A stretch of 64,000 nucleotides of DNA from SXOA01 sp046153945 (GTDB lineage: Bacteria; Planctomycetota; Planctomycetia; Pirellulales; Pirellulaceae): assembly GCA_046153945.1 (NCBI GenBank), contig JBJXFF010000096.1:29872-93871 (forward strand). Direction: 5' to 3'. Under the pieces are notes generated by a model, which worked only from the letters and a program-made list of their open reading frames with translations, ran no database searches and was not told the origin of the DNA. A program made the position numbers and the translations under genes. This document shows, in pieces, positions 19,319 through 27,944 of the stretch. The stretch's first letter is position 1, and every line of letters begins with the position of its first letter.

Positions 19319-21483
19319 GCCGTCCCCCGTCCCATCCGCCAGGCCAGGACGGATTCGCAGGCAAGGAGAATCAACACGCCCAGCAACAATTCGCGGAAGA
19401 AGGACGCGGTCGATCCCGGCAAGATTGCTGGGGACCCGCTGTCTCCCTGAACGTCCAAGTTGAATTGACTCGGCAGCAGATCAGCCGGCAGCCGTTCGAG
19501 ATCGCTTTCCCGCGTGTTGACGTTGAGGGCGAATTTCTGTGACGCCTTGGCGGGAGTGCCAAGCCGCGCTTCATACGCGCCGCTCATCGAGCCACCGGAA
19601 TAGCTCCAGAGGGACTCATCTCCCTTCGCCACAAACGAGAGCCGCTCGTTCCGGCCATCCGGCAGCAGCATCGAGAGTGGCGTCTGGGGCGGAGTTGCGG
19701 GGAATGATCCGACCAGATCGTCTCCGACCTGCAGATTCCTCCCTTCATCGCGACGGTTGATGGCGTATTGCAACATCTCTTGCACCAGCGGCATGAAGCT
19801 GGGCCAGGAAGAGATGGCCGTCCAAGGGGTTCGCGAAGTTGCATCCAGTGACTCCGGCGAAGCCGCCGTGGCAAAAATGATGCTTCGTCCCTTTTGCAAT
19901 TTCTCTTCAACAATCGCCGCTTCGCCGCCGAGAAACGCCAAAGCGGTCTTGGCCTCGGGGAAGGGCTTGAGCTGGATGTATTTCCAAATCGGCGTCGTGG
20001 TCAGGCCGGCATTCTTAAAACCTTCAAACGGCGCGACAATCGGATGCCGGAAGTTGAGTGGATCGAGCTGATAAACGGCCTCCTTCGACACAACGCCCAG
20101 TTTCGCCGGCAGAACCCGTTTGGCTGCATCGTCACTCGCCAGTTCCTGGTTGTAGTTCTCGCTCTGCACCTGGTCTCCGAGAAAGAACACCAGTCCGCCG
20201 CCGGAATGCAAATACTTGCCCAGAATCTGGGCTTCATCACGGCTGAAGCGGCCGACGTTGCAGAGAAAGATGCCGTCGTACTGCTTCAAGTCGGACTCTA
20301 AGAGCGTGCTTTCCGGAGCCTGCTCCACGCGGATTCGCGGCTTGTTATCCTTCCGAGGTTCCAAGGCAAGAGCGACATACCGCGACTCGCCCGGCTTGCC
20401 GTGAATGCAGAGGACCCGAATCGCCTCCCGGACCGGAACGCTGAGCCAGCGGTGGTTATCGAGCGGCAGGGCATCTCCCGCGAGACGACATTCCACGGCA
20501 TGTTCCCCAGCCGTTTCAAACTTGTACGAAAATGTCGCTCCGGCTCTGCCTCCGGCAGTTAAATCCACGGGCTGCTCGGCAACCCGCACGCCATCCACGA
20601 AGAACTCCACGGACTGCCGGGGGTGGTCCTGGCTGCTGAAACTTTGAATTTCGGCGCGGAAGGTGGTTTCGCTCGTCAATGTGGAAATCGGCTGGTCCGC
20701 TTCGAGACGTGTGACGGCAAGATTCTCTTCTCCTGGTTCGCCAAGGTCCACGAGGGACAGCCTCGCCATTTCGGCAATTCTTCCCAGCCGCTCACGGCAG
20801 TCGGCGGAGGCAGCATCACCCCAGGTGGTCTTGCCGAGGTCCGTGAAAAAAATCACCTGCCGCTGCGACAATCGCGGCTCACTTTCCTGAGCCTGGCGAA
20901 GGATGGTTTCCACGTCGGCCAGCGACGCGGCCAGATTTGCTCCGCCATGCGGCAATTGCAAAGCAGCCAATTCCTCTTGCACGTCCTGCGGAGCAAATGC
21001 GGGCTCCCCGATAATAGTCCGAGGCGGTTCCCCCATGAGCAAAAGCGTATATCCGTCCCCTTGGCGACCTTGTGAAATCATTTGCCCCGCCATCTCCTTG
21101 GCAGACTCGAACAGGGATTTCTCTCCCTTGCGATAGTCCATCGAATACGAGCCGTCGAGCACGAGCAGGATGTGCGACTGGCCGCCGCTGCTTCCTCCGG
21201 TCCAAGAAGAGATGAGGGAAAAGGCAGGGTCGGCCAAGGCCAAGGCAAACAAGATGACGATCAACGTGCGGATGGCAAGCAGCAACCACTGTTCGAGCTG
21301 AATGCGGCGGGCATTGCGCCGCATCGCCGCCAGCACGAACTCCATCGCCGCCCACGGCACCTGCTGATAGCGGCGTCGGCTCCAGAGGTGAATCAGAATC
21401 GGCAGCGCAGCGGCGAGCCCCCACAAGAGCATTGAGCTGCTCCCGAGTTGCCACATCGCCAGTAGCTGTCCCTCTAACTGCAT
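19315..21483 (-). CDS. BatA-type VWA membrane protein
   Basis: A 722-residue protein with the aerotolerance-regulator (BatA) N-terminal domain: a helix with ALPILIHLWSRRRYQQVPWAA, followed by a second helix (WLLLAIRTLIVILFALALAD). The VWA domain begins near residue 105 with ILLVLDGSYSMD; D110, S112 and S114 make an intact metal site. A GATase1-like region (RVLCIHGKPGESRYVAL to YLHSGGGLVFFLGDQ) occurs at about 365-470, and a terminal membrane helix near 700. The start codon shares one base with the stop of the DUF58 gene. BatA-type proteins work with MoxR ATPases and DUF58 adaptors at the membrane. Confidence 0.88.
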   Translation of the reverse strand: MQLEGQLLAMWQLGSSSMLLWGLAAALPILIHLWSRRRYQQVPWAAMEFVLAAMRRNARRIQLEQWLLLAIRTLIVILFALALADPAFSLISSWTGGSSGGQSHILLVLDGSYSMDYRKGEKSLFESAKEMAGQMISQGRQGDGYTLLLMGEPPRTIIGEPAFAPQDVQEELAALQLPHGGANLAASLADVETILRQAQESEPRLSQRQVIFFTDLGKTTWGDAASADCRERLGRIAEMARLSLVDLGEPGEENLAVTRLEADQPISTLTSETTFRAEIQSFSSQDHPRQSVEFFVDGVRVAEQPVDLTAGGRAGATFSYKFETAGEHAVECRLAGDALPLDNHRWLSVPVREAIRVLCIHGKPGESRYVALALEPRKDNKPRIRVEQAPESTLLESDLKQYDGIFLCNVGRFSRDEAQILGKYLHSGGGLVFFLGDQVQSENYNQELASDDAAKRVLPAKLGVVSKEAVYQLDPLNFRHPIVAPFEGFKNAGLTTTPIWKYIQLKPFPEAKTALAFLGGEAAIVEEKLQKGRSIIFATAASPESLDATSRTPWTAISSWPSFMPLVQEMLQYAINRRDEGRNLQVGDDLVGSFPATPPQTPLSMLLPDGRNERLSFVAKGDESLWSYSGGSMSGAYEARLGTPAKASQKFALNVNTRESDLERLPADLLPSQFNLDVQGDSGSPAILPGSTASFFRELLLGVLILLACESVLAWRMGRGTA

Positions 21484-22382
21484 TACTTCATCCTTGCCAT
21501 GCGCCCGGCCAGGAAGCTCCGCAAAGCGGCATCGAGCGGCCGGTCGGTCCGCATCAGTTCATAATCCATGTTCATCGTACGGCAGCCTTCCCGCAGCTTC
21601 TGCTGAAAGATGCCCAGTTCCTTCAAGTACGCACGCCGGAGCGATTGCGGATCGGTCATTACATCCGGAAATTCCTCGAGCCCCTGAAACTGCGTCGGCC
21701 GCTGGAATGGAAAATCAAGCTCCGCCGGGTCGAGCACATGCAGCAGCACCACGTCGTGCCGCCGATGATGAAAGTGCTTGAGTCCCGCGAGCAGCGAATT
21801 CACGTTGTCAAAGAAGTCACTGAAAATCATCACCACGCCGCGCTTCTTCAGCCTCTCCGCAAGTTCATGAAAAATCGGCCCGGCAGCCGTCTTTTTGCCG
21901 GGAGTGGCTGTTTCCATCACCTGAATCATTTGCTTGAGGTGGGATGTGTTGCTCGCCGGCCGCAGCAGCGTGCGGATTTGGCTGTCAAACGTCACCAGCC
22001 CAGCCGCATCCTGCTGTTCCAAGACTAACCACGCGACCGAAGCCGCCAGGGCCTGGGCATATTCCAGTTTCGAGAGTGCCGCCGGGCTGCTGCGGTAGGT
22101 CATGCTCTCGCTAACGTCGAGCACGAGGTAGCAGAGGAGGTTCGTCTCGTCCTCGTACTGCTTGAGGTAGAACTTGTCGGTCCGGCCGAAGACTTTCCAA
22201 TCGACATAGCGCAGGTCGTCCCCCGGCGCGTACTCGCGATGTTCGGCGAATTCGATGGAGAAGCCGTGATAGGGGCTGCGATGCAGGCCGCTGACATATC
22301 CTTCCACGATATGCCTGGCCCGCAGGTGCAGCCCCTTGAGCTTAGCCAGCGTCCGCGGATCTAAAGAGCTGGGGCTTTCCAC
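21483..22382 (-). CDS. DUF58 domain protein
   Basis: A 299-residue protein of the DUF58 family (VWA-like fold), the usual partner of MoxR ATPases. The diagnostic block is clear: GLHRSPYHGFSIEFAEHREY, then GDDLRYVDWKVFGRTDKFYLK, then a VWA strand LVLDVSESMTY whose D-x-S-x-S metal site is intact. No membrane segment. The GTG start at 22382 lies 41 bases inside the end of the moxR-like gene; a later start would cut into the conserved N-terminal helix, so the overlap is probably real. It is expected to be an adaptor between MoxR and the VWA membrane proteins. Confidence 0.9.
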   Translation of the reverse strand: MESPSSLDPRTLAKLKGLHLRARHIVEGYVSGLHRSPYHGFSIEFAEHREYAPGDDLRYVDWKVFGRTDKFYLKQYEDETNLLCYLVLDVSESMTYRSSPAALSKLEYAQALAASVAWLVLEQQDAAGLVTFDSQIRTLLRPASNTSHLKQMIQVMETATPGKKTAAGPIFHELAERLKKRGVVMIFSDFFDNVNSLLAGLKHFHHRRHDVVLLHVLDPAELDFPFQRPTQFQGLEEFPDVMTDPQSLRRAYLKELGIFQQKLREGCRTMNMDYELMRTDRPLDAALRSFLAGRMARMK

Positions 22383-23391
22383 CTGCGGCCTCGCCTGGGA
22401 TGACTGGGACGTGCTCGATCAGCTTGCGGATCAGATCATCGGTGGTGATCCCTTCGGCATCCGCGTTGAAATTGGTTTTGATGCGATGCCGCAGCACCGG
22501 CGGGGCAATCGCCTGAATATCCTCGTGGGTGACGAACATCCGCCCCATCAGCACCGCGTGGGCCTTGGCCCCCAGCACCAGATACTGGCTGGCCCGCGGC
22601 CCTGCTCCCCACAACACATTCGCTTTGATGAAGTCCGGAGCCTCCGGCTCATTTCGCCGCGTCAGCCGGGCAAGTTGTAGTGCATATTTCGCCACATGAT
22701 CGGCGATGGGCACCTTGCGGATGATCCGCGTCAGAGCCGTGATCTGCTCCGCATGCAGAATGGGGACGATTTTCACTTCCAGATCGGCGGTGGTTCGCTT
22801 CACGATTTCGAGTTCATCTTCCGCATTCGGATAATCGACCCAGACATGGAACATGAACCGGTCAAGTTGCGCCTCTGGCAGCGGATAGGTTCCTTCCTGC
22901 TCGATCGGGTTTTGCGTGGCGAGGACAAAAAACGGGTCGGGGAGCACATGCCGCTGGCCGCCGACGGTGACTTGCTGTTCCTGCATCGCTTCCAGAAGCG
23001 CGGCCTGCGTCTTGGGGGGTGTGCGGTTGATTTCGTCCGCCAGAATTACATTGCCGAAAACGGGGCCGGGAAGAAAACGGAACGATCGGTTGCCCGTTGT
23101 TTTGTCTTCCTGGATCACCTCGGTTCCGGTGATGTCGGAAGGCATCAAGTCGGGCGTGAACTGAATGCGATTGAATTTGAGCGCCAAAGCCTCGGCCAAT
23201 GTGCGAATGGTTAGCGTCTTAGCGAGCCCCGGCACCCCCACGAGCAGGCAGTGCCCGCGCGCAAAGAGCGCCACCAGCAGCTCCTTGATGACCTGCTTCT
23301 GCCCAACAATTACCCGCCCGAGCTCGGTCGTGAGATGTTGATAGGCTTCTTTCAGGCGATGTACCGCCTGGATATCTGCTTCGGATTCCAT
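22342..23391 (-). CDS. MoxR-family AAA+ ATPase
   Basis: A 349-residue AAA+ ATPase. Walker A is GVPGLAKT at residues 52-59, Walker B is VILADEINRTPPKTQAALLEAM, and the sensor-1 region FVLATQNPIEQEGTYPLPEAQLDRF (quoted in parts: ATQNPIEQEGTYPLPEA, LDRFMF) is the signature of the MoxR branch. MoxR ATPases act as chaperones that mature or activate partner complexes, commonly with VWA-domain proteins. It heads the operon MoxR, DUF58, BatA-like VWA, VWA, DUF4175-like. The 62 bases upstream contain a dispersed repeat at 23411-23442. Confidence 0.94.
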   Translation of the reverse strand: MESEADIQAVHRLKEAYQHLTTELGRVIVGQKQVIKELLVALFARGHCLLVGVPGLAKTLTIRTLAEALALKFNRIQFTPDLMPSDITGTEVIQEDKTTGNRSFRFLPGPVFGNVILADEINRTPPKTQAALLEAMQEQQVTVGGQRHVLPDPFFVLATQNPIEQEGTYPLPEAQLDRFMFHVWVDYPNAEDELEIVKRTTADLEVKIVPILHAEQITALTRIIRKVPIADHVAKYALQLARLTRRNEPEAPDFIKANVLWGAGPRASQYLVLGAKAHAVLMGRMFVTHEDIQAIAPPVLRHRIKTNFNADAEGITTDDLIRKLIEHVPVIPGEAAGGKPQLFRSADAG

Positions 23392-23410
23392 GAGTTAGCT
23401 TTGTAGTTTG

Positions 23411-23442
23411 TAGGGTGCATAAGCGAAGCGCCATGCACGCGT
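23411..23442. repeat. Dispersed repeat copy, GTAGGGTGCAT family
   Basis: A 32-base element beginning GTAGGGTGCATAAGCGAAGC and ending in CATGCACGCG, located between the moxR-like and PQQ-propeller genes. Two further, oppositely oriented relatives occur at 60745-60779 and 60823-60859 in the same window. Its internal GTGCAT/ATGCAC ends make a short hairpin. It is probably one copy of a chromosome-wide REP-like family. Confidence 0.65.
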
Positions 23443-23453
23443 GATACGTTCTG

Positions 23454-25805
23454 CTAGGGCTTTGCGTCTTCCTTGGGTACTTCCTTAGGCTCTTCCGTCG
23501 CCTCGGCGGCTTTCGGTATTGGATTGGCTTCTCCAAACGCCATTAGTTTGTCCCCCGTAGCCAGAAATAGTTTACCCTCTGCAATCACCAGATTCCCCCC
23601 GACAGCTCCACGGGGAAAAAGCGGAATTTCCTTGATACCTGGGGGTGCGTATCCGCCGTCGCTTTTGCGGGGAGATTGGTGAAAAACCAGGATGTTCTCA
23701 CGAGTTGGCCAATAAACATGGTCCCCCGCCAAAACGCCCCTGCCGAAGCCGCGGGGATTGGGCGAGGCAAACATCGGTCCGTCCGCGGCAGGGGCTGGAT
23801 ATTGCACTTGGACAGCGCCTGTTTGGAGGTCCAGCCAATACAAATAGTCGCCACTGCAAATCAGGCTGTTACCCCGGCAGCCGAGCAAATGCATCGCGTC
23901 CGCGGCAACTCCCGGCGCGGTGGTCCAGGCCAAGGCTCCCGTTCCGCGGCGGAGGGCGAAGATTCGTTCGCAATCGCTGGGAGCCACGATAATCAGATCG
24001 CCGGCAACCAGGCACGGATTGAGATCCCGAAAAAAATGTCCTTCGTTCTTGTCCGGGTTGCCGCTGCGGAACGCCGCGCGGGGATATTTCACCACCCAGG
24101 CTATCCGGCCATCATCGGCGGAGACAGCGGCCACGGCTCCGAGGTTGGTGTTGCAAAACAGCATGCCGGAATCTAGCGAGAGGAGCACATGGCTAATCTC
24201 GTCGATGTCGCCGGCACTGGGAGTGGTGCCGCTGCATAGTTTGGTTCGCCACTTCAGCCGGCCGGTATTGCGATAATTCTCATCGGCGCCGGCTGGAACG
24301 CCGAGGGGGGTGGTCGGCAGATCGAAGCAGGCGATGTGCATCTGGCAACGGCCTTGCTCGATCCGCCGCATGGCAACATAGAGATACGATTCATCCGCGA
24401 CAGGCGTTCCTTCAAACGACCAGCTTGTGGACTCCGGCTGAAGCGGAAAACCGTCGAGTGGCTTTCCCTGCGTCCGCAGATCGAGCCCCATGATCCAGCC
24501 CTGATCCTTGAGCGTCTGCTTTTCCAAACGACGAGCCGATGGACTGGTGACCGGCGAGCCGATGCGGGCAAAGAGCTTGTGGCCCTGAACCGTGAGCGTG
24601 TACCGGGCCACTCCCAGGTGCCGCGTCAGCCCTTCGTGGGCATCACTGACTTCCGGCGGGCCTTTGTCCTCTTTCTCTGCTTCGCCAGGAAGCGGTGTGC
24701 GACGAGCCTCCTCGACTTGCCAGACGACTTCGCCCGTCTTGCCGCTGAGCGAAGTAATGTACGACTTGCCGCCAGCATCCAGCCGCTGCAGCACCTGGCC
24801 GTCGTAGACGGCTGGATTGTACGAAAGCAGGCTCTTCATGTCCTCCGCTACTCGCAGTTTTCCCGCCCCGATCCATTCCCGGTCCGATTGCAGCCGCGGC
24901 AATGCAAACGTCCAAAGGGGCTTGCCGGCGATGTCAACGTCCCCCTTGGCAATGCCGGAGCGGGCCTGATTGCCGGCGAACGTGCCCCATTCTTCGGATG
25001 CTTTTGCCGCCGGCCAGGATGAGGCTTGGGCGAGCAAAGCCGTGAGTGTGTCGGCCAGATTGCCGGACTTTCCCGCGATGCGGCCGGTTGCCTCGGGAAA
25101 TTGCTCTTTGAACTGGGCCAGTTCCTTGGCTCCCCTCCCCAAGGAGTCTTCCAAGATCGAAACGAGCACCAGGCGGGCGCGAATTTCCGCAGCCGGAATG
25201 TCGCTATCAGGATATGCCCCGCTAAGACTTGATGCTCCCGTTCCCAGTATCCTTTCCAAGTAGTAACGACTGACGGCGAATTCGCCCCGCTCAAGGGTGG
25301 CATCGGCCAGCCGCAGGAGCGCTTCGTCTCCGCTGCTGCTGGCGAAGGCTTGCAGGAGGACCTGTTTCAGAAGTTTTTCGTCCCGCTTGGCCGCGAACTC
25401 CGCAAGCCACCTTTCCGCCAGCGGATCGACCAACTTGCGATAATGGGCGAGCGCCTCTGGCGCATCCTTGGCCAGCGCCGACAATCGCCACTGGCAGAAT
25501 TCGCGGGCGGGAATCAGCCGTTCAAACCCCTCCGGCAGCGGACGCTGCTCGGGCACCTTCACCAGCCGGCCGGCGTCGGCTTCCATCACGCGACGGATGG
25601 CGTCTACGGCTTCTTCCCACTGCTTCTCCGCCAAAAATCGCTTGGCACTTTCCAGGTGGGTTGCGGCGGCGCTGTCGAGCAAATCCACTTCCGCGGGGGA
25701 GAGCATGCTCGGCCGTTCAAAGATCTGGCCCAGCGCCGGAGAAATCGCAAAACCGCAAGCGATTGCGGCAGATATTATGGCGATAAATAGTCGGGGAGAC
25801 TTCAC
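23454..25805 (-). CDS. Secreted PQQ-like beta-propeller protein
   Basis: A 783-residue protein with a signal peptide ending near SPALGQ (about residue 26). Residues 30-260 are helical, TPR-like (HLESAKRFLAEKQWEEAVDAI). From about 270 on it shows PQQ/BamB-like propeller blades: GKPLWTFALPRL, YITSLSGKTGEVVWQVE, LGAVAAVSADDGRIAW, IFALRRGTGALAWTT and YWLDLQTGAVQVQYP. The C-terminus is a charged Glu/Lys tail. Propellers of this kind serve as scaffolds as often as enzymes, and no quinone-binding residues can be assigned. Its start overlaps the stop of the 63-aa membrane-protein gene by four bases (ATGA), so the two are translationally coupled. Confidence 0.82.
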   Translation of the reverse strand: MKSPRLFIAIISAAIACGFAISPALGQIFERPSMLSPAEVDLLDSAAATHLESAKRFLAEKQWEEAVDAIRRVMEADAGRLVKVPEQRPLPEGFERLIPAREFCQWRLSALAKDAPEALAHYRKLVDPLAERWLAEFAAKRDEKLLKQVLLQAFASSSGDEALLRLADATLERGEFAVSRYYLERILGTGASSLSGAYPDSDIPAAEIRARLVLVSILEDSLGRGAKELAQFKEQFPEATGRIAGKSGNLADTLTALLAQASSWPAAKASEEWGTFAGNQARSGIAKGDVDIAGKPLWTFALPRLQSDREWIGAGKLRVAEDMKSLLSYNPAVYDGQVLQRLDAGGKSYITSLSGKTGEVVWQVEEARRTPLPGEAEKEDKGPPEVSDAHEGLTRHLGVARYTLTVQGHKLFARIGSPVTSPSARRLEKQTLKDQGWIMGLDLRTQGKPLDGFPLQPESTSWSFEGTPVADESYLYVAMRRIEQGRCQMHIACFDLPTTPLGVPAGADENYRNTGRLKWRTKLCSGTTPSAGDIDEISHVLLSLDSGMLFCNTNLGAVAAVSADDGRIAWVVKYPRAAFRSGNPDKNEGHFFRDLNPCLVAGDLIIVAPSDCERIFALRRGTGALAWTTAPGVAADAMHLLGCRGNSLICSGDYLYWLDLQTGAVQVQYPAPAADGPMFASPNPRGFGRGVLAGDHVYWPTRENILVFHQSPRKSDGGYAPPGIKEIPLFPRGAVGGNLVIAEGKLFLATGDKLMAFGEANPIPKAAEATEEPKEVPKEDAKP

Positions 25806-25993
25806 CGGGCATACCCCTCGATGACTCTCCCCAAAGCGAACATTACGGCGCCAAACACGAGGAAAATCAGCATCACGCTCAGGTTGGTGACTTCGGTTGT
25901 CGCCCGCATCTCGCGCGTGAGTTGAATGACCATGGCGACGGGCAGAATGATGAGCGCGAGGAGCTGCAGGAATTTGCCAAAAGAGCGGAGCAT
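25802..25993 (-). CDS. Small two-helix membrane protein
   Basis: A 63-residue protein with two hydrophobic helices (about residues 8-24 and 38-56) and a short polar loop RE-MRATTEVTN between. No family was recognised, although planctomycetes carry many of this size. Its TGA overlaps the ATG of the PQQ-propeller gene in an ATGA junction, which supports it as a real gene. It is divergent from the DUF983 gene; both probably have promoters in the 103 bases between them. Confidence 0.62.
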   Translation of the reverse strand: MLRSFGKFLQLLALIILPVAMVIQLTREMRATTEVTNLSVMLIFLVFGAVMFALGRVIEGYAR

Positions 25994-26096
25994 CCGTTTA
26001 TCGTACCCCCCGCCACTGGCGGCAACAACCTTTGCAATGGGTGGACTGAAGACATCACCCGCTTGCCAGAATCGGCCCGCCCCCTACGATTCCAGC

Positions 26097-26456
26097 ATGG
26101 GTCGTTTTCTCAAACTCGTTGGCCGGGCTCTGCTGCTTCGCTGTCCCGTCTGCGGGAAGGGGCCGCTCTTTTCCGGCCTCTTTGGCGTTCCCGAAAAGTG
26201 TCCTGTTTGCGGCGCACCCTACGCCCGTGAGCCGGGGTTCTTTCTGGGCTCGATTTACATCAACTACGGGCTGACGGCGCTGATTGCCGCCGTCGTCTAT
26301 CCGGTTTTGATGTTTAACAAGGTCGTGGGGGAACCGCTGCTCACCATTGGTTCGCTGGCGTTTGTCGTAATATTCCCCATTCTCTTCTTTCGCCACGCGC
26401 GCAGCCTATGGATCGGCTTTGACCAGTGGTACGACCCGCGTGAGGGAGAGACTTAG
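26097..26456 (+). CDS. DUF983 membrane protein with zinc-ribbon-like motif
   Basis: A 119-residue DUF983 protein. The N-terminus has LLLRCPVCGKGPLFSG followed by KCPVCGAPYAREPGFF, two CPxCG knuckles that probably bind zinc, then two membrane helices (INYGLTALIAAVVYPVLM and LTIGSLAFVVIFPILFF). The start at 26097 fits the family; the longer frame upstream has no protein character. DUF983 genes are often found beside cytochrome c oxidase genes, and this one is convergent (4-base overlap) with the last gene of the oxidase cluster. Its role is unknown. Confidence 0.85.
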   Translation: MGRFLKLVGRALLLRCPVCGKGPLFSGLFGVPEKCPVCGAPYAREPGFFLGSIYINYGLTALIAAVVYPVLMFNKVVGEPLLTIGSLAFVVIFPILFFRHARSLWIGFDQWYDPREGET

Positions 26457-26776
26457 GCCTGCAAAAGGTGCCCTTCGAGCCCCGCATCGCCGTCTCCCGA
26501 CATTCCCTCGGCGGCGGCTTTGGCTTGCAGAGCGCGGGCCTTGCAGACTTCATAGTAGAAGTACAGCGACAGGCCGGACAGAATCAGCGGCGGCATGGAG
26601 AGCATAAAGAGGATGCTCCAAAAATAACCACGCACGATGTTCGCCGCATCCGGATCTCCCGACAGGTTTTCTTTGCAAGTCGGACAGGCAACGGCCGCAT
26701 TTACGAGCAAAAGCAGGATTCCCACCGCAATAGCGGTCGGAAGCAACTTCATCAGGCTGGAAATGTGCTTGCCCAT
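26453..26776 (-). CDS. Small exported CPTC-motif membrane protein at end of oxidase operon
   Basis: A 107-residue protein with a signal-like N-terminus (LPTAIAVGILLLLVNAAVA) immediately followed by CPTCKENLSGDPDAANIVRG, then a transmembrane helix (FWSILFMLSMPPLILSGLSL) and a polar tail. The CPTC pair directly after the leader suggests a thiol or metal-binding site on the periplasmic side. It follows the DUF420 gene by 20 bases and closes the oxidase operon, so a role in copper or heme handling is plausible, but no family is known to me. ATG 26776 is chosen; ATG 26752 is an alternative. Confidence 0.65.
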   Translation of the reverse strand: MGKHISSLMKLLPTAIAVGILLLLVNAAVACPTCKENLSGDPDAANIVRGYFWSILFMLSMPPLILSGLSLYFYYEVCKARALQAKAAAEGMSGDGDAGLEGHLLQA

Positions 26777-26796
26777 AACAACTCTATGATACGATT

Positions 26797-27243
26797 TTAT
26801 CCCTGGGAGGGGAATATCTGGTAGAGCATCAGGTACACGATGACCCCCGTGACCGAAACGTACAGCCAGATCGGAAAAGTCCATTTCGCCAGCCGCTTGT
26901 GTCCTAGTCGCTTGTTCGCCAGCCCCAAGTAAATCGTGCCGATGGCCAGAAAAGGGACCGTAATTGCCAGGATAATATGCGTAATCAGAATCGGATAATA
27001 GACGAACGCAGCCGCGGGATATTCGCTGGAGGGGAACTTTTTGCTCCCCCCCACGATATTGAAGTGGTAGGTCAGGTAGCAGATCAAAAAAACTGTCGAA
27101 ACGCCAAAACAAGACAGCATGACCCCCTTATGCGCCAGTTCGTGCCGTCGCTTAATGAGGACGTACCCCGCAACGAGGAGCACCGTCGCCAGCGCGTTGA
27201 GCGAGGCGTTCACATGCGGCAGAAAGGGAATGATGTCGGACAA
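26797..27243 (-). CDS. DUF420 (CtaM-like) membrane protein
   Basis: A 148-residue DUF420 protein with four transmembrane helices. Conserved features are LPHVNASLNALATVLLVAGY at the start, the HKGVMLSCFGVSTVFLICYL helix with YHFNIVGG after it, and YYPILITHIILAI. DUF420 proteins (CtaM in Staphylococcus) are required for maturation of heme-copper oxidases. The location 11 bases after the SCO gene in an oxidase operon agrees with this. Several His residues (N-terminal loop, helix ends) may bind a metal or heme. Confidence 0.9.
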   Translation of the reverse strand: MSDIIPFLPHVNASLNALATVLLVAGYVLIKRRHELAHKGVMLSCFGVSTVFLICYLTYHFNIVGGSKKFPSSEYPAAAFVYYPILITHIILAITVPFLAIGTIYLGLANKRLGHKRLAKWTFPIWLYVSVTGVIVYLMLYQIFPSQG

Positions 27244-27254
27244 GTTGTCGCTCG

Positions 27255-27944
27255 CTACTTTCCTTCCTCAGGATCACCGTCAGGTTCTTTGATTTCCGCC
27301 TTAGGAGTTGCTTCGACAGGGGGCGGATTCTTTTCCACCAGGAGCTTGTCCAGCAGCGACTTCATATCGGTCATCTGCGCGGGTTCATTCCAGACGAACG
27401 CTCCCCGTCGAGTTCCCCATTTATCGGTCACGATAAAATGGCCCGTGTGGGTTTGTTTGTCGAGCATCACTTCATAAACCTCTGCGGCGATACGGCGTAT
27501 GTAAGTAAGATCGCCGGTCAAAAACCACCAACTATCCCCCTTGACGTCGAACTTCTGAGCGTACCCTCGCAGGCGACCGGGATCATCCACTTCGGGGTCG
27601 CAGGAGATGCTGAGGAACTGCACTCCCTTGTCGGCGTACTGTAACTGAATCTCCTCGAATTTCTTGTTCTGCGTCAGGCAGGGGCCGGGGCAGGTGGAGA
27701 AGAAAAAGTTGGTGACATAAACCTTCCCTTGGAGATCGTCGCTGCTGACTCTTTTGCCGCTTCGTTCGGTAAGGGTAAACCCCTTCAGCCATTTGGCGCT
27801 GGCAGAGTCGGGAACCTTGCGGTAATCGGGTTCGGAGGAGGAGCCGGATTTACCGGTCTGCATGGCCCGCCAGCCGAGCGCGATACCGATCGACCCCATC
27901 ACAATCATCATCAGAGCTAGCCAGCCCAAAAGTGTTCTGCTCAT
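27255..27944 (-). CDS. SCO-family copper chaperone
   Basis: A 229-residue SCO1/SenC/PrrC-type protein with an N-terminal membrane anchor (about residues 4-26) and a thioredoxin-like domain. The copper pair is C85-P-G-P-C89 in FFFSTCPGPCLTQ, and the expected His follows at H166 (QTHTGHFIVTD). LSISCDPEVDDP is the conserved strand. SCO proteins deliver copper to CuA of oxidase subunit II, here encoded in the same cluster. The ATG at 27944 overlaps the stop of the ABC permease gene by four bases. The tail is Pro/Glu-rich. Confidence 0.92.
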   Translation of the reverse strand: MSRTLLGWLALMMIVMGSIGIALGWRAMQTGKSGSSSEPDYRKVPDSASAKWLKGFTLTERSGKRVSSDDLQGKVYVTNFFFSTCPGPCLTQNKKFEEIQLQYADKGVQFLSISCDPEVDDPGRLRGYAQKFDVKGDSWWFLTGDLTYIRRIAAEVYEVMLDKQTHTGHFIVTDKWGTRRGAFVWNEPAQMTDMKSLLDKLLVEKNPPPVEATPKAEIKEPDGDPEEGK

